A stretch of DNA of 64,000 nucleotides from an uncultured Bacteroidales bacterium (GTDB lineage: Bacteria > Bacteroidota > Bacteroidia > Bacteroidales > P3): assembly GCA_910578275.1 (NCBI GenBank), contig CAJTPR010000002.1:62001-126000 (forward strand), in the 5' to 3' direction. The notes beneath the pieces are model-generated. The model was not told the DNA's origin. It saw nothing but the letters and a program-made list of their open reading frames with translations, and searched no databases. Both the position numbers and the translations under genes were made by a program. The first letter of the stretch is position 1, and every line of letters begins with the position of its first letter. Of this stretch, positions 1 to 7,944 are shown in pieces.

Positions 1-1
1 T

Positions 2-1138
2 GGTCTCGAAGAGGGATTCGACAAGCGTTATGGCGCGTATGGCGAGGTGACGGTGTTCACTTTTTTCAAGAAAGGCATGATTTCTTTCCGTCAGGCGGCG
101 AACCGTCGCGACGGAACAGGCAAGCGGCAGGGCGAATGGAAGGATTTTTACGAAAACGGCTTGCTGCATTGGGAATGCACGTATCAAGACGATCTGAAAG
201 ACGGCTACTACAAGGAGTACGACAGTCTGGGCAACTTGCTTGTCTTGCGCAAGTATGTGTCGGGAATATGGCAGGAAGAAGCGCCCGAGATCGCCCGTAT
301 GGAAGTGCATACCGAATATTACGCCAACGGGATGCCCAAGTTCAGGGTGGGCTACCGGAACGGAAAACCCGAGGGAATCTGCCGTCAATACGACAGTTTG
401 ACGGGCAAGGCCGTACGTGGCATTTTTTTCAGGGAAGGCGTGGTGGTCGGCAGTGGTCCGGTAGATGAAAACGGCGATTTGCGGGACGACTGGAAAGAAT
501 ATTATCCGGATGGCAAGTTGCGTTGCACGGGGCATTACTACAAAGGACGGAAATACGGCAAATGGAGATATTATTATCCGGACGGCAAGCTGGAGCAAGA
601 GGGCGAATACCGAAACGGCAAATACGACGGACGCTGGGTCTGGTATTTCCCTGACGGGGAACCGCGTCTGGAACAGGAATATTATCACGGCAAGCTCGAC
701 GGTCTGAACATCGAATACGGCGACAGTCTCCAAGTAGTGGCCAAGGGCAATTACAGCGAGGGACTGGAAGACGGGAAATGGGAATATCTCAACGGAAAGG
801 AGTTCACCGAAGGAAACTATGACATGGGCGAAAGGAACGGGATATGGAAGACCTATTGGAACGAACGGGGAAAAAACAAGCGGCTTTCGTTCCAAGGTTC
901 GTATGCCAACGGCCTGCCCCACGGGCAACATCTTCATTTCGACGAAAACGGCGTGTTGAGAAAGGAAGAATACTATCGCTTGGGTGCCAAGACGGGAACG
1001 TGGATTTACTACGACAAGGACGGCAATCCCGAAATGCGCGTGAAGTACGACCGAAATGAAGAAGAAACACGTTACAACGGCAAACGGACGCTTTCGAGGA
1101 AGGAAGAGGAAGAATACGCCAAGGAGGAGAGGGAATGA
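2..1138 (+). CDS. MORN-variant / YwqK-like repeat protein, 5' end outside window
   Basis: The reading frame is open from base 2, so the gene begins before the window; the first possible internal start is a GTG at 47. The protein consists of about ten degenerate repeats of roughly 23 residues with the pattern 'YYPDGKLxxEGxYxxGKxDGxW', typical of MORN_2/YwqK-type repeats. These fold as beta-hairpin solenoids. In Bacteroidota such proteins are common and are often mislabelled as toxin-antitoxin antitoxins, and I see no toxin partner here. No signal peptide can be judged because the N-terminus is missing. The last 25 residues are highly charged and rich in Glu and Lys. It ends 28 bp before the DAHP synthase gene on the same strand. 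The specific function is unknown. Confidence 0.8.
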   Translation, partial: GLEEGFDKRYGAYGEVTVFTFFKKGMISFRQAANRRDGTGKRQGEWKDFYENGLLHWECTYQDDLKDGYYKEYDSLGNLLVLRKYVSGIWQEEAPEIARMEVHTEYYANGMPKFRVGYRNGKPEGICRQYDSLTGKAVRGIFFREGVVVGSGPVDENGDLRDDWKEYYPDGKLRCTGHYYKGRKYGKWRYYYPDGKLEQEGEYRNGKYDGRWVWYFPDGEPRLEQEYYHGKLDGLNIEYGDSLQVVAKGNYSEGLEDGKWEYLNGKEFTEGNYDMGERNGIWKTYWNERGKNKRLSFQGSYANGLPHGQHLHFDENGVLRKEEYYRLGAKTGTWIYYDKDGNPEMRVKYDRNEEETRYNGKRTLSRKEEEEYAKEERE

Positions 1139-1166
1139 CTTCCTTGTCCGTAAAATGTGAAAAGAC

Positions 1167-2249
1167 ATGCCAGACACAGGAAATCCGACATCTTTTTCCA
1201 AGAAAAGGCTGACGTTGATCGCCGGGCCGTGCAGTGCCGAAAGCGGCGAGCAAGTGCTGGCCGTGGCGGAATTTTTCTCAAGGTATAACGCGTCCGGTCC
1301 GCGATTGCCGGTAGATGTTTTCCGTGCAGGCGTCTGGAAGCCGCGAACTCGTCCCGGTTCGTTCGAGGGCATGGGCGAACCTGCCTTGGCATGGTTGGCC
1401 GACGTGAAAAAGACATATCATTTTCCGTTGGCCACCGAAGTGGCCAACGTGAAACATGTGGAATCATGTCTCAAATACGGTATCGACCAGTTTTGGATAG
1501 GTGCCCGTACGACGGGAAACCCGTTCTTGATGGAAGAGATCTCGCGTGCCCTGCAAGGATGCTCCCATCCTGTCTGGATCAAGAATCCCATCAGTCCCGA
1601 CCTGCCTCTGTGGCTGGGTGCCGTCGAGCGCGTGGCGAAATACGTCCGAGGACCCGTGGGTGCCGTCCACAGGGGATTCGGCATGTACAATTCGATGCCG
1701 TACCGTAATACGCCCTTGTGGGAAATCGTCGTGGAACTGAAGCAGAAGCATCCCGACATTCCCCTGCTGTGCGACCCGAGCCATATGGGCGGAAAACGCG
1801 AGTTTTTGCGGGAACTGGCGCAAAGCGGCCTCGACCTGGAAATGGACGGCCTGATGCTGGAGGTGCATCCTTTTCCCGACCGGGCCTTGAGCGATGCCTC
1901 GCAGCAACTTGATTTCGGACAATTCGAAAGCTTGGTGGACGGCCTGGTGTTCCGCAACGCCGATTGCAGTTCGACCAAGATAAACGGCATCCGTCATATC
2001 TTGGACGACGTGGACGACAGTCTGGTGCGGCTTTTGGCGCATCGCATGCAGTTGGTGAAGGAACTCGGCCAGCTCAAGAAGGAAGGAAACATTTCCGTCT
2101 TGCAATTCGGACGGTGGAACGAGGTGGTGCGGCGAGTGACGGAACTGGCCAAGGGACAAGGCCTGGACGAGGAATTCATCCGTCGGATCCTGAACTGCAT
2201 CCATTCGGAGGCCATCCGTCTGCAAAAGGACATATTGCGCGAATCTTGA
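1167..2249 (+). CDS. aroA: Bifunctional 3-deoxy-7-phosphoheptulonate synthase / chorismate mutase
   Basis: This 360-aa cytoplasmic enzyme joins two shikimate-pathway activities. The N-terminal ~260 residues are a DAHP synthase of the KDO8P-synthase-like type, with 'IAGPCSAES' near residue 17, 'FRAGVWKPRTRPGSFEGMG' and 'CDPSHMGGKRE'. It condenses phosphoenolpyruvate with erythrose 4-phosphate. The C-terminal ~95 residues form an all-helical AroQ chorismate mutase (INGIRHILDDVDDSLVRLL, then RMQLVKELGQLK), which converts chorismate to prephenate. In characterised fusions of this kind the mutase domain lets prephenate control the synthase; I infer the same here. The length matches the Bacteroidota family. 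A long imperfect hairpin follows the stop and separates it from the convergent pepD. The symbol is a family convention (aroA/aroG/aroQ usage varies). Confidence 0.95.
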   Translation: MPDTGNPTSFSKKRLTLIAGPCSAESGEQVLAVAEFFSRYNASGPRLPVDVFRAGVWKPRTRPGSFEGMGEPALAWLADVKKTYHFPLATEVANVKHVESCLKYGIDQFWIGARTTGNPFLMEEISRALQGCSHPVWIKNPISPDLPLWLGAVERVAKYVRGPVGAVHRGFGMYNSMPYRNTPLWEIVVELKQKHPDIPLLCDPSHMGGKREFLRELAQSGLDLEMDGLMLEVHPFPDRALSDASQQLDFGQFESLVDGLVFRNADCSSTKINGIRHILDDVDDSLVRLLAHRMQLVKELGQLKKEGNISVLQFGRWNEVVRRVTELAKGQGLDEEFIRRILNCIHSEAIRLQKDILRES

Positions 2250-2272
2250 CGGCATCCGGCCGGATAATCGAA

Positions 2273-2347
2273 AAGGCGGAACCTTTCTTGCCATGGTAAG
2301 AACCGGATCAACCCCGGTTCGGCCTTCGGCAAGGAAAGTTCCGCCTT
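2273..2347. terminator. Large imperfect hairpin, probable bidirectional terminator
   Basis: Two 20-nt arms (2273-2292 and 2328-2347) are complementary at 18 of 20 positions. A smaller internal stem, AACCGG/CCGGTT, sits between them. The structure lies between the convergent aroA (+) and pepD (-) genes. It lacks a long T tract on the plus side, so efficiency is uncertain. Confidence 0.55.
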
Positions 2348-2369
2348 CCGTTTCAAACAGGTAGCGTGC

Positions 2370-3842
2370 CTATTTCACGGGAATTTCGGCCAAAGTGGCC
2401 ACCAGATAATCCCAGAAGCGTTTCACGGAGGCTATATTCACCTTTTCGTCGGGAGAATGCGGATGAACGATGGTGGGACCGAACGAGATCATGTCCCAGT
2501 TCTTGTAGACGCCGCCGAACAAGCCGCATTCCAGACCGGCGTGGATGGCCATGATTTCAGGTTCCTTGCCGTAAAGCTTTTGATAAACTTCCTTCATTAC
2601 TTTCAGGATGGGAGAATCCATGTCGGGTTTCCAACCCGGATAAGCGCCGCTGAACTCGGCTTTCGCGCCGGGAACGAGATCCACCACGGCCTGCATCATG
2701 CGGGCGAGGTCTTCCTTGGCCGTATCGACCGAAGAACGCAACAAGCAGGAAACGACCCCTTGGCAGGCATTTCCCTTGTCCTCCAGTTTCACGATGGCCA
2801 TGTTGACGGAGGTTTCCACCAGGCCGGGCATGGAATCGCTCATGCGGATCACGCCGTCGGGCAAGCCGTAGACCAGGTTGCACAAGCGCGTCGTGGCTTG
2901 CGCCGTCAGGGCTTGTCCGGGAAGTCCGGTGCCTTGGCAGGAAAGCGCGTAGTCGGGTTCCACCGCGCTCAATTCGGCCTTGGTTTCGGCAAGGAACGTA
3001 TCCACGATGGTCTTCAACCCGCTTTCCTTGGCTTTGGGTAACACGATGACGGCAAACGACTCCCGGGGAATGGCGTTGCGCAAGCTGCCGCCGTCGAGGC
3101 TCGCCAGACGGGCGTCCACCTCGCGCAGACGGACCAGAAGACGGTTCATCAGCTTGTTGGCGTTGCCTCTTCCCAGAATGATGTCCATGCCCGAGTGTCC
3201 GCCCTTGAGGCCAGTGAGGCTCAACTTGAAGGCGGCCATGTCGTTGTTCGTGTTTTCCTTTTCCAAGTCCACGCGGATGGTGGCGTCCAGGCCGCCGGCG
3301 CAGCCTACGTAAAGTTCACCTTCGGTTTCGGAGTCGAGGTTGAGCAGGATGTCGCCTTTCAACACGCCGCCTTGGAGGCCGAACGCACCGGTCATGCCCG
3401 TTTCCTCGTCGGTGGTGACCAGCACTTCGAGAGGACCGTGTTTCACGTTCGAGGATTCCAGCACGCTCATGGCCGCCGCCACGCCCATGCCGTTGTCGGC
3501 ACCCAACGTGGTTCCGTCGGCCGTGACCCATTCGCCGTCCACGTAGGCTTCGATGGGATCGGTGAGGAAATCATGTTTCTTGTCGGCGTTCTTTTGGGGC
3601 ACCATGTCCATGTGCGCCTGCAAGATCACGCCCTTGCGGTTTTCCATGCCGGGAGTGGCGGGCTTGCGCATGATGACGTTTCCCGTTTGGTCTACTTCTG
3701 CTTCGATGCCGTGCTTCTTGGCGAAATCCACCAGGAACGCGCGCACTTTTTCTTCATGCTTGCTCGGGCGCGGCTGTCGGGTAAGCCCGTAAAAGTTCGT
3801 CCAGACATTCTGAGGTTCGAGTGCGGAAATGTTCTTGTCCAT
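2370..3842 (-). CDS. pepD: Aminoacyl-histidine dipeptidase (cytosol nonspecific dipeptidase), M20 family
   Basis: This 490-aa metallopeptidase hydrolyses dipeptides such as carnosine-type Xaa-His in the cytoplasm. M20 metal-site motifs appear in order: 'LQAHMDMVPQK' (His and catalytic Asp), 'LGADNGMGVAAAMSVLE' (bridging Asp), 'TTDEETGMTGAFGL' (the Glu-Glu pair), 'LNLDSE', and a C-terminal 'HAGLECGLFGG' containing the last His ligand. The length fits PepD (about 485 aa). It lies 107 bp downstream of rdgB on the same strand. A TAACTTTA box at 3900-3907 could be its own -7 element, with one mismatch to TAnnTTTG. There is no signal peptide. A role in using peptides as nutrients agrees with the POT transporter and second M20 dipeptidase elsewhere in the window. 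Confidence 0.95.
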   Translation of the reverse strand: MDKNISALEPQNVWTNFYGLTRQPRPSKHEEKVRAFLVDFAKKHGIEAEVDQTGNVIMRKPATPGMENRKGVILQAHMDMVPQKNADKKHDFLTDPIEAYVDGEWVTADGTTLGADNGMGVAAAMSVLESSNVKHGPLEVLVTTDEETGMTGAFGLQGGVLKGDILLNLDSETEGELYVGCAGGLDATIRVDLEKENTNNDMAAFKLSLTGLKGGHSGMDIILGRGNANKLMNRLLVRLREVDARLASLDGGSLRNAIPRESFAVIVLPKAKESGLKTIVDTFLAETKAELSAVEPDYALSCQGTGLPGQALTAQATTRLCNLVYGLPDGVIRMSDSMPGLVETSVNMAIVKLEDKGNACQGVVSCLLRSSVDTAKEDLARMMQAVVDLVPGAKAEFSGAYPGWKPDMDSPILKVMKEVYQKLYGKEPEIMAIHAGLECGLFGGVYKNWDMISFGPTIVHPHSPDEKVNIASVKRFWDYLVATLAEIPVK

Positions 3843-3949
3843 GTCGTTTAGTTTTGAATTTCAAAAAACCGTGCGGCGTCTTTGTCGCCGCAGAGGGTAA
3901 AGTTACTAATATTTTGTTCCCGGAAGGCGGATTCACGGCATCGTCCTTG

Positions 3950-4621
3950 TCACCGGGCCGTATCGGATCCGTCCTTTTCCTCGTCGAAGAACCTGGCCAG
4001 GGAGGCCAACGCGCGTCCCCGGTGGCTGATGGCGTTCTTGGCCTTCAGGTCCAGTTCGGCGAAACTTTCGGCAAAACCGTCGGGACGGAAAACAGGATCG
4101 TAGCCGAATCCTCGCGAGCCTTGCCTTTGGGGAAGTATCCGCCCTGTCACTTCGCCTTCGAAATAGTATGTGCGTCCGTGCAATATCAGGCATATCACGG
4201 TGCGGAAGCGTGCCTGGGGGTCTTTCCCTTGTAATTTGAGCAACAACCTGTCGATGTTTCGGTCGAAAGTCGGATCGGGCAGCCGCAACGATTGCGGATC
4301 GGGCTTTCCGGTTTGCTCGAAGTCTTCGGGCATGTTGGCATAGCGCGCCGAATAGACGCCGGGACGATTGCCCAAGGCCGGTACTTCCAGGCCGGTATCG
4401 TCGGCAAGGCAGTCCACGCCGTATTTGCGATGAATGAACATCGCCTTTTGCAGGGCGTTTCCTTCCAAGGTATCGGCCGTTTCCGGAATGTCGCCCGTGA
4501 AATCCAGGTCGTCAAGTCCTTTTATGACATATTTTTCCGAAAATGACGGAATGTTTTCAAAAAAGGATTTGATTTCTTCTTTCTTGTGCGCGTTGTGCGT
4601 GGCTATGTAGATGGTCGTCAT
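3950..4621 (-). CDS. rdgB: Non-canonical purine NTP pyrophosphatase (RdgB/HAM1)
   Basis: This 223-aa house-cleaning enzyme hydrolyses dITP, ITP and XTP to the monophosphate and pyrophosphate, keeping deaminated purines out of DNA and RNA. Family motifs are visible: N-terminal 'ATHNAHKKEEI', the acidic catalytic segment 'LADDTGLEVPAL' followed by 'GVYSARYA', and near the C-terminus 'ISHRGRAL'. At 223 aa it is slightly longer than the E. coli protein because of an inserted stretch around residues 100-120. The ATG begins one base after the stop of the upstream antiporter gene (TGA-A-ATG), so the two are almost certainly cotranscribed and translationally coupled. Confidence 0.95.
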   Translation of the reverse strand: MTTIYIATHNAHKKEEIKSFFENIPSFSEKYVIKGLDDLDFTGDIPETADTLEGNALQKAMFIHRKYGVDCLADDTGLEVPALGNRPGVYSARYANMPEDFEQTGKPDPQSLRLPDPTFDRNIDRLLLKLQGKDPQARFRTVICLILHGRTYYFEGEVTGRILPQRQGSRGFGYDPVFRPDGFAESFAELDLKAKNAISHRGRALASLARFFDEEKDGSDTAR

Positions 4622-4622
4622 T

Positions 4623-6083
4623 TCAATTTCCGTTTTCGGCCGTCAGGAGTCGTTTGATTTCTTCGGGATCCTTGCAAAGGATGTAAAGGTAATCCTTCTG
4701 CTGGAGCCGTGTTTCGCCTATAGGAACGATGTAGTCGCCGCGGCGCAGTATCATCGTCACGCGCGTTTTTTCGGGCAAGTCGGCCTCCAGCAAGGTCTTT
4801 CCGTCCAAGGGAGATCCTTTTTCGATTTCTATCTCGAACATTTCGGTCTTCGTGTCCAGGTTGCGCCGTGCCATGAGACCCGTAGGCAGGATGATGGCCA
4901 GATGAAGCTTGCGCGCCATCCAGGGAATCGAGGTTCCTTGCAAGGCCATCGACAGGAAAGAGATGAAGAACACGATGCTGAAGATCATGCCCGATTTCTC
5001 GAGTCCGGCGATGAGGGGATAGGTGGCGAACACGATCGGAGCCGCGCCGCGCAAGCCTACCCATGAAACGAACAACTGTTCTTTGAACGGCGTTTTCTTG
5101 AAGAACGACAGGCAAAGGAACACGGCCAGAGGACGGGCCAGGATGATGATGAAGCCCGATATGGCGAGTCCTGTCCATTTTATGTCCCATACTTCGCCGG
5201 GAAAAACCAGCAAGCCCAACGTGAGGAAAAGGATCAGCTGCATCAGCCAGGCGTAGCCGTCGAAACTTTCCACGATCGCGCTGCGGTGCGTGAGTTTCTT
5301 GTTGCCCAGGATGATGGCCGAGATATAGACGGCCAGGAACCCGTTCCCGCCGATGAAATCGGTGAACGAATAGGTGAACAACATCAGCGCGATGGCCAGG
5401 ACAGGATAAAGTCCGGTATAGCTGATGCGGATGCGGTTGATGATGATCGTGGAGAGTTTTCCCATGACGAAGCCCATGAAGACGCCCAGGAAAAGTTGAA
5501 GAAGGAACCTCAGCAGGGCGATCGGCCAGGAAAAACTTTCCAGTCCTACCATTCCCACGAAGAAAGTGGTGAGGAGGAATGCCACGGGGTCGTTGCTGCC
5601 GCTTTCGAATTCCAGCAAGGGTTTGAGGTTGTTCTTGAGGGAAAGGTTCTTTGAATTCAAGATGTTGAACACCGCCGCCGCGTCGGTGGAGGAAACGATG
5701 GATCCCAGCAGGAACGATTCCGTCCACGAGAAGTCGGTAAGGCATTTCACGAACAGGCCCGTGAAGACCGCCGTAAGCAGCACGCCCAGCGTCGAAAGCG
5801 TCATGCCTTTTCCCAAGATGGGCTTGATGCTTTTCCATTTGGTGTCCAGTCCTCCCGAAAACAAGATGAAGCAGAGTGCCGTGATGCCGATGAATTGTGC
5901 GGTACCGGCCTGGTCGTAACCGAACTGTATCTTGCCGATGCCTTCCGATCCGGCCAACATACCGATACCCAAAAACAGGATCAAGGCAGGGACACCGATT
6001 TTCGATGAGGTCTTTCCGGCCAGGATGGCAAAGAACAAGAGCAAGGAGACGATAAGGATGACGTTATGGATGGTTATAACCAC
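4623..6083 (-). CDS. CPA1-type potassium/proton antiporter (NhaP2/CvrA-like)
   Basis: The inner-membrane protein has about 12-13 hydrophobic segments over the first ~390 residues, with 'GVPALILFLGIGMLAGSEG' in helix 2 and 'GSIVSSTDAAAVFNIL' carrying the conserved Asp of the ion-binding site. A cytoplasmic C-terminal domain of about 75 residues ('GSPLDGKTLLEADLPEKTRV') matches the TrkA-C/RCK-C fold that senses nucleotides or ions. This is the layout of K+/H+ antiporters of the CvrA/NhaP2 type. I chose GTG at 6083 (486 aa): the open frame continues upstream but would run into tRNA-Leu, and homologues start at this point. The start lies only 15 nt from the tRNA 3' end, so the mRNA 5' end may be made by tRNA processing. 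Substrate preference (K+ versus Na+) cannot be read from the sequence. Confidence 0.85.
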   Translation of the reverse strand: MVITIHNVILIVSLLLFFAILAGKTSSKIGVPALILFLGIGMLAGSEGIGKIQFGYDQAGTAQFIGITALCFILFSGGLDTKWKSIKPILGKGMTLSTLGVLLTAVFTGLFVKCLTDFSWTESFLLGSIVSSTDAAAVFNILNSKNLSLKNNLKPLLEFESGSNDPVAFLLTTFFVGMVGLESFSWPIALLRFLLQLFLGVFMGFVMGKLSTIIINRIRISYTGLYPVLAIALMLFTYSFTDFIGGNGFLAVYISAIILGNKKLTHRSAIVESFDGYAWLMQLILFLTLGLLVFPGEVWDIKWTGLAISGFIIILARPLAVFLCLSFFKKTPFKEQLFVSWVGLRGAAPIVFATYPLIAGLEKSGMIFSIVFFISFLSMALQGTSIPWMARKLHLAIILPTGLMARRNLDTKTEMFEIEIEKGSPLDGKTLLEADLPEKTRVTMILRRGDYIVPIGETRLQQKDYLYILCKDPEEIKRLLTAENGN

Positions 6084-6098
6084 AGCGGCCGGTTTTTG

Positions 6099-6180
6099 TG
6101 CGGATGAAGGGACTCGAACCCTTAAGCCTCTCGGCACCAGATCCTAAGTCTGGCGCGGCTACCAATTACGCCACATCCGC
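6099..6180 (-). tRNA. tRNA-Leu, anticodon UAG
   Basis: The 82-nt cloverleaf reads on the minus strand with acceptor stem GCGGATG/CATCCGC, anticodon stem CCAGA/TCTGG around loop CTTAGGA (anticodon TAG), a long variable arm as expected for leucine, and T-arm AAGGG-TTCGAGT-CCCTT. The discriminator base is A and CCA is not encoded. It sits directly upstream of the antiporter-rdgB genes on the same strand. Confidence 0.95.
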
Positions 6181-6222
6181 TGGCTTTGCTTGACCTTGCT
6201 TTCAAAAAAGCAAAATGACACA

Positions 6223-6230
6223 CAAAGTTA
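6223..6230 (-). promoter_or_regulatory. Putative -7 promoter element (TAACTTTG) for tRNA-Leu
   Basis: The minus strand reads TAACTTTG, matching the Bacteroidota -7 consensus TAnnTTTG, 43 nt before the tRNA 5' end. The expected TTTG at -33 is not seen; that position is occupied by a terminator hairpin. It would drive tRNA-Leu and probably the antiporter and rdgB. Confidence 0.55.
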
Positions 6231-6401
6231 CAAAAAAACCGGTCCCTCATGACGGACCGGTTTCTTGTCGGTGTCGTTTTTCCGGCACGCGCTCCTTAGC
6301 GGGCGGAAATCATGGACCATTCCGATCGATTCCTTGTCCGGCTTGACAAAAACGTGGTCGAGGAAGCGGAAAATATTCGGGAAGGCTTCCTTTTTCGCCA
6401 T
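6228..6401 (-). CDS. Candidate small protein, 57 aa, function unknown
   Basis: A short minus-strand frame starts at ATG 6401 with 'MAKKEAFPNIFRFLDHVF' and continues through 'DKESIGMVHDF'. Codon choice over the first ~35 codons follows the G/C-ending bias of neighbouring genes, which argues against chance. The frame then runs through the terminator hairpin at 6231-6263 and stops just beyond its T tract. This is an unusual arrangement and suggests that either the last residues are non-native (a recent frameshift) or the ORF is not translated. It lies divergent from mnmD and upstream of tRNA-Leu. I recognise no family. Confidence 0.35.
   Translation of the reverse strand: MAKKEAFPNIFRFLDHVFVKPDKESIGMVHDFRPLRSACRKNDTDKKPVRHEGPVFL
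6231..6263 (-). terminator. Intrinsic terminator on the minus strand
   Basis: A perfect 9-bp stem, AACCGGTCC/GGACCGGTT with an 8-nt loop, is followed on the minus strand by seven T residues. No annotated gene ends here on that strand except the small candidate ORF at 6228-6401, whose last codons overlap the hairpin. Confidence 0.75.
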
Positions 6402-6417
6402 ATCTGCCGGCTTTATG

Positions 6418-6425
6418 TATATTCG
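6418..6425 (+). promoter_or_regulatory. Possible -7 element (TATATTCG) for mnmD
   Basis: TATATTCG differs from TAnnTTTG at one position and lies 28 nt before the mnmD ATG. No -33 TTTG is present at the expected spacing. The same TATATTCG variant occurs upstream of two other genes in the window (the POT transporter and the OmpA-like lipoprotein). Confidence 0.3.
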
Positions 6426-6453
6426 TGAGCCTGAACGGAAAGACAAAGAAAGA

Positions 6454-7143
6454 ATGACGAACTTGCAGATTCAACAGACCGATGACGGTAGCCATACCCT
6501 TTATTGGCCGGAAAAGAACGAACACTACCATTCCGTGCACGGTTCGGTGCAGGAGGCGCGTAAAGTCTATGTCGAAACGGCCTTGGTGCCCGCCATGGAT
6601 GCCTGCATGTCTGCCGGAACAGACACGGTACAGGTTTTCGAAATGGGTCTGGGCACCGCGCTCAACGCTTGTCTTACGTTGCAGGAAGCCGAAAAACGCC
6701 ACATGAAGGTGGCATACACGGCTATTGAAGCCCTTCCTTTGCCGGAAGACGTTTGGCGGCGACTCAATTATCCGCAGGCATTGGGAATCGAAAGCCGTGT
6801 TTTTGAAGCCTTTCACCGTCAGGCTTTCGATGCAAGGGAACATGCTCTTTCCCCCTATTTCAGCCTTACGAAAATCCAGGCTGAGATGCAGGCGGCCGTT
6901 TTGCCCGGAAAGCGGTTCCATGCCGTCTATTACGACGCTTTCGCTCCTTCGGTGCAACCTGAACTTTGGGAACCCGGAATCTTCGTGAAACTGCGTCAGG
7001 CTTGCACGACCCCTTGTTTCCTGGGAACGTATTGCGCCCAAGGACGGTTCCGTCGTAACCTGCGATCGGCGGGTTTTGCCGTCGAAAGCCTGCCCGGCCC
7101 CAAGGGAAAACGCGAAATCACGCGCGGAATCGTCTTGTCGTGA
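6454..7143 (+). CDS. mnmD: tRNA (mnm5s2U34)-methyltransferase, MnmD/MnmC N-terminal type
   Basis: This 229-aa SAM-dependent methyltransferase lacks the FAD oxidase half of E. coli MnmC, as in the stand-alone MnmD enzymes. It completes the 5-methylaminomethyl group on the wobble uridine of tRNAs. Family signatures include 'HYHSVHGSVQEA' near residue 24, the SAM-loop equivalent 'VFEMGLGTALN' near residue 66, and 'AVYYDAFAPSVQPELW', where the Asp-Ala-Phe belongs to the catalytic site. The open frame extends upstream to 6265, but that stretch shows no family similarity, so I start at ATG 6454, which is preceded by a purine-rich AAAGAAAGA tract. It is flanked by intergenic sequence on both sides and is probably monocistronic. 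Confidence 0.85.
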   Translation: MTNLQIQQTDDGSHTLYWPEKNEHYHSVHGSVQEARKVYVETALVPAMDACMSAGTDTVQVFEMGLGTALNACLTLQEAEKRHMKVAYTAIEALPLPEDVWRRLNYPQALGIESRVFEAFHRQAFDAREHALSPYFSLTKIQAEMQAAVLPGKRFHAVYYDAFAPSVQPELWEPGIFVKLRQACTTPCFLGTYCAQGRFRRNLRSAGFAVESLPGPKGKREITRGIVLS

Positions 7144-7151
7144 AAGGATTG

Positions 7152-7182
7152 TTGTCGCTTTTCCGAAATAAACGTAACTTTG
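7152..7182 (+). promoter_or_regulatory. Promoter of rubrerythrin
   Basis: TTGT at 7152-7155 and TAACTTTG at 7175-7182 are separated by 19 bp, matching the -33/-7 promoter form of Bacteroidota with one mismatch in the -33 box. The -7 box ends 75 nt before the rbr ATG. Confidence 0.75.
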
Positions 7183-7257
7183 CCTTTACCGGGTTTCTTC
7201 AAGGCGGGAGATCGCCTGTTGACGGAACTACGGACATAATCCTTAAAAATCAAGCTT

Positions 7258-7830
7258 ATGAAACTCAAAGGATCTGAAACCGAGAAGAATCTTCTCAAGT
7301 CGTTTGCCGGAGAATCGCAGGCGAAGAACAGGTACACTTTTTTCGCCAAACAGGCGAAAAAGGAAGGTTATGAACAAATAGCTGCCATTTTCGAAGAGAC
7401 GGCCCGCCAGGAAGAAGAACATGCCAAGTTGTTCTTCAAGGCGCTCAAGGGCGGACACGTGGAAATCACGGCCTCGTATCCCGCCGGCCAGATACTGAGT
7501 ACGGAAGAGAACCTCAAGGCGGCCGCCGAGGGAGAACACGAGGAATGGTCCGACATGTATTCGGGCTTCTCGAAAGTGGCCGAGAAGGAAGGATTCAAGG
7601 AAATCGCCCACACTTTCAAGATGGTTTCGGGCGTGGAAAAGGAACACGAAGCCCGCTACCTCAAATTGCTTGCGAACGTCCAGAACGGCACCGTTTTCAA
7701 GAAAGAAGAAAAAGTGTACTGGTATTGCCGCAATTGCGGACACGTCCATTTCGGGAAGGAGGCGCCTGAACATTGTCCCACATGCGATCATCCCCAGGCT
7801 TATTTCCAGCTCCAGGTAAGGGAATACTAG
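7258..7830 (+). CDS. rbr: Rubrerythrin
   Basis: This 190-aa cytoplasmic peroxidase of anaerobes reduces hydrogen peroxide using electrons from rubredoxin or NADH-linked reductases. The first ~145 residues form the ferritin-like four-helix domain with di-iron ligands in 'LLKSFAGESQAKNRYTFF' (Glu 20 region), 'EETARQEEEHAKLF' and, in the second half, 'VSGVEKEHEARY'. The last ~40 residues are a rubredoxin-like domain with two Cys pairs, 'YCRNCGHVH' and 'CPTCDHP', that hold a single iron. Length and order are those of classical rubrerythrin. It has its own promoter and a strong terminator, so it is a single-gene unit, and implies an anaerobic or microaerobic lifestyle with oxidative-stress defence. 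Confidence 0.97.
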   Translation: MKLKGSETEKNLLKSFAGESQAKNRYTFFAKQAKKEGYEQIAAIFEETARQEEEHAKLFFKALKGGHVEITASYPAGQILSTEENLKAAAEGEHEEWSDMYSGFSKVAEKEGFKEIAHTFKMVSGVEKEHEARYLKLLANVQNGTVFKKEEKVYWYCRNCGHVHFGKEAPEHCPTCDHPQAYFQLQVREY

Positions 7831-7861
7831 ACGCGCTGGAATCCTGAAAGATTCTTGAACG

Positions 7862-7904
7862 AAGAGACCGCCGGCGGTTTTTGCCCTGTCGGTCTCTTTT
7901 TTTG
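7862..7904 (+). terminator. Intrinsic terminator after rbr
   Basis: AAGAGACCG pairs with CGGTCTCTT, with an inner palindrome CCGCCGGCGG, and is followed by a run of seven T. It begins 31 nt after the rbr stop codon. Confidence 0.9.
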
Positions 7905-7944
7905 TTTTCAGGCATTGTCCGTAAAACCCATCAAGACCGTTTCC

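Noticed and set aside
2..1138. Label of 'toxin-antitoxin antitoxin' for the MORN-repeat protein
   Set aside because: That name is an annotation carry-over for YwqK-like repeats, and no toxin gene is adjacent.
4618..5838. 406-aa minus-strand frame overlapping the antiporter in another phase
   Set aside because: It is His/Arg-rich and has no membrane pattern. The antiporter frame on the same strand carries the family motifs.
6084..6137. N-terminal extension of the antiporter
   Set aside because: It overlaps the tRNA-Leu gene, and the membrane-protein similarity begins after it.
6265..6453. Upstream part of the mnmD open frame as coding sequence
   Set aside because: It begins beside a terminator hairpin and overlaps the opposite-strand small ORF, while methyltransferase similarity starts at ATG 6454.
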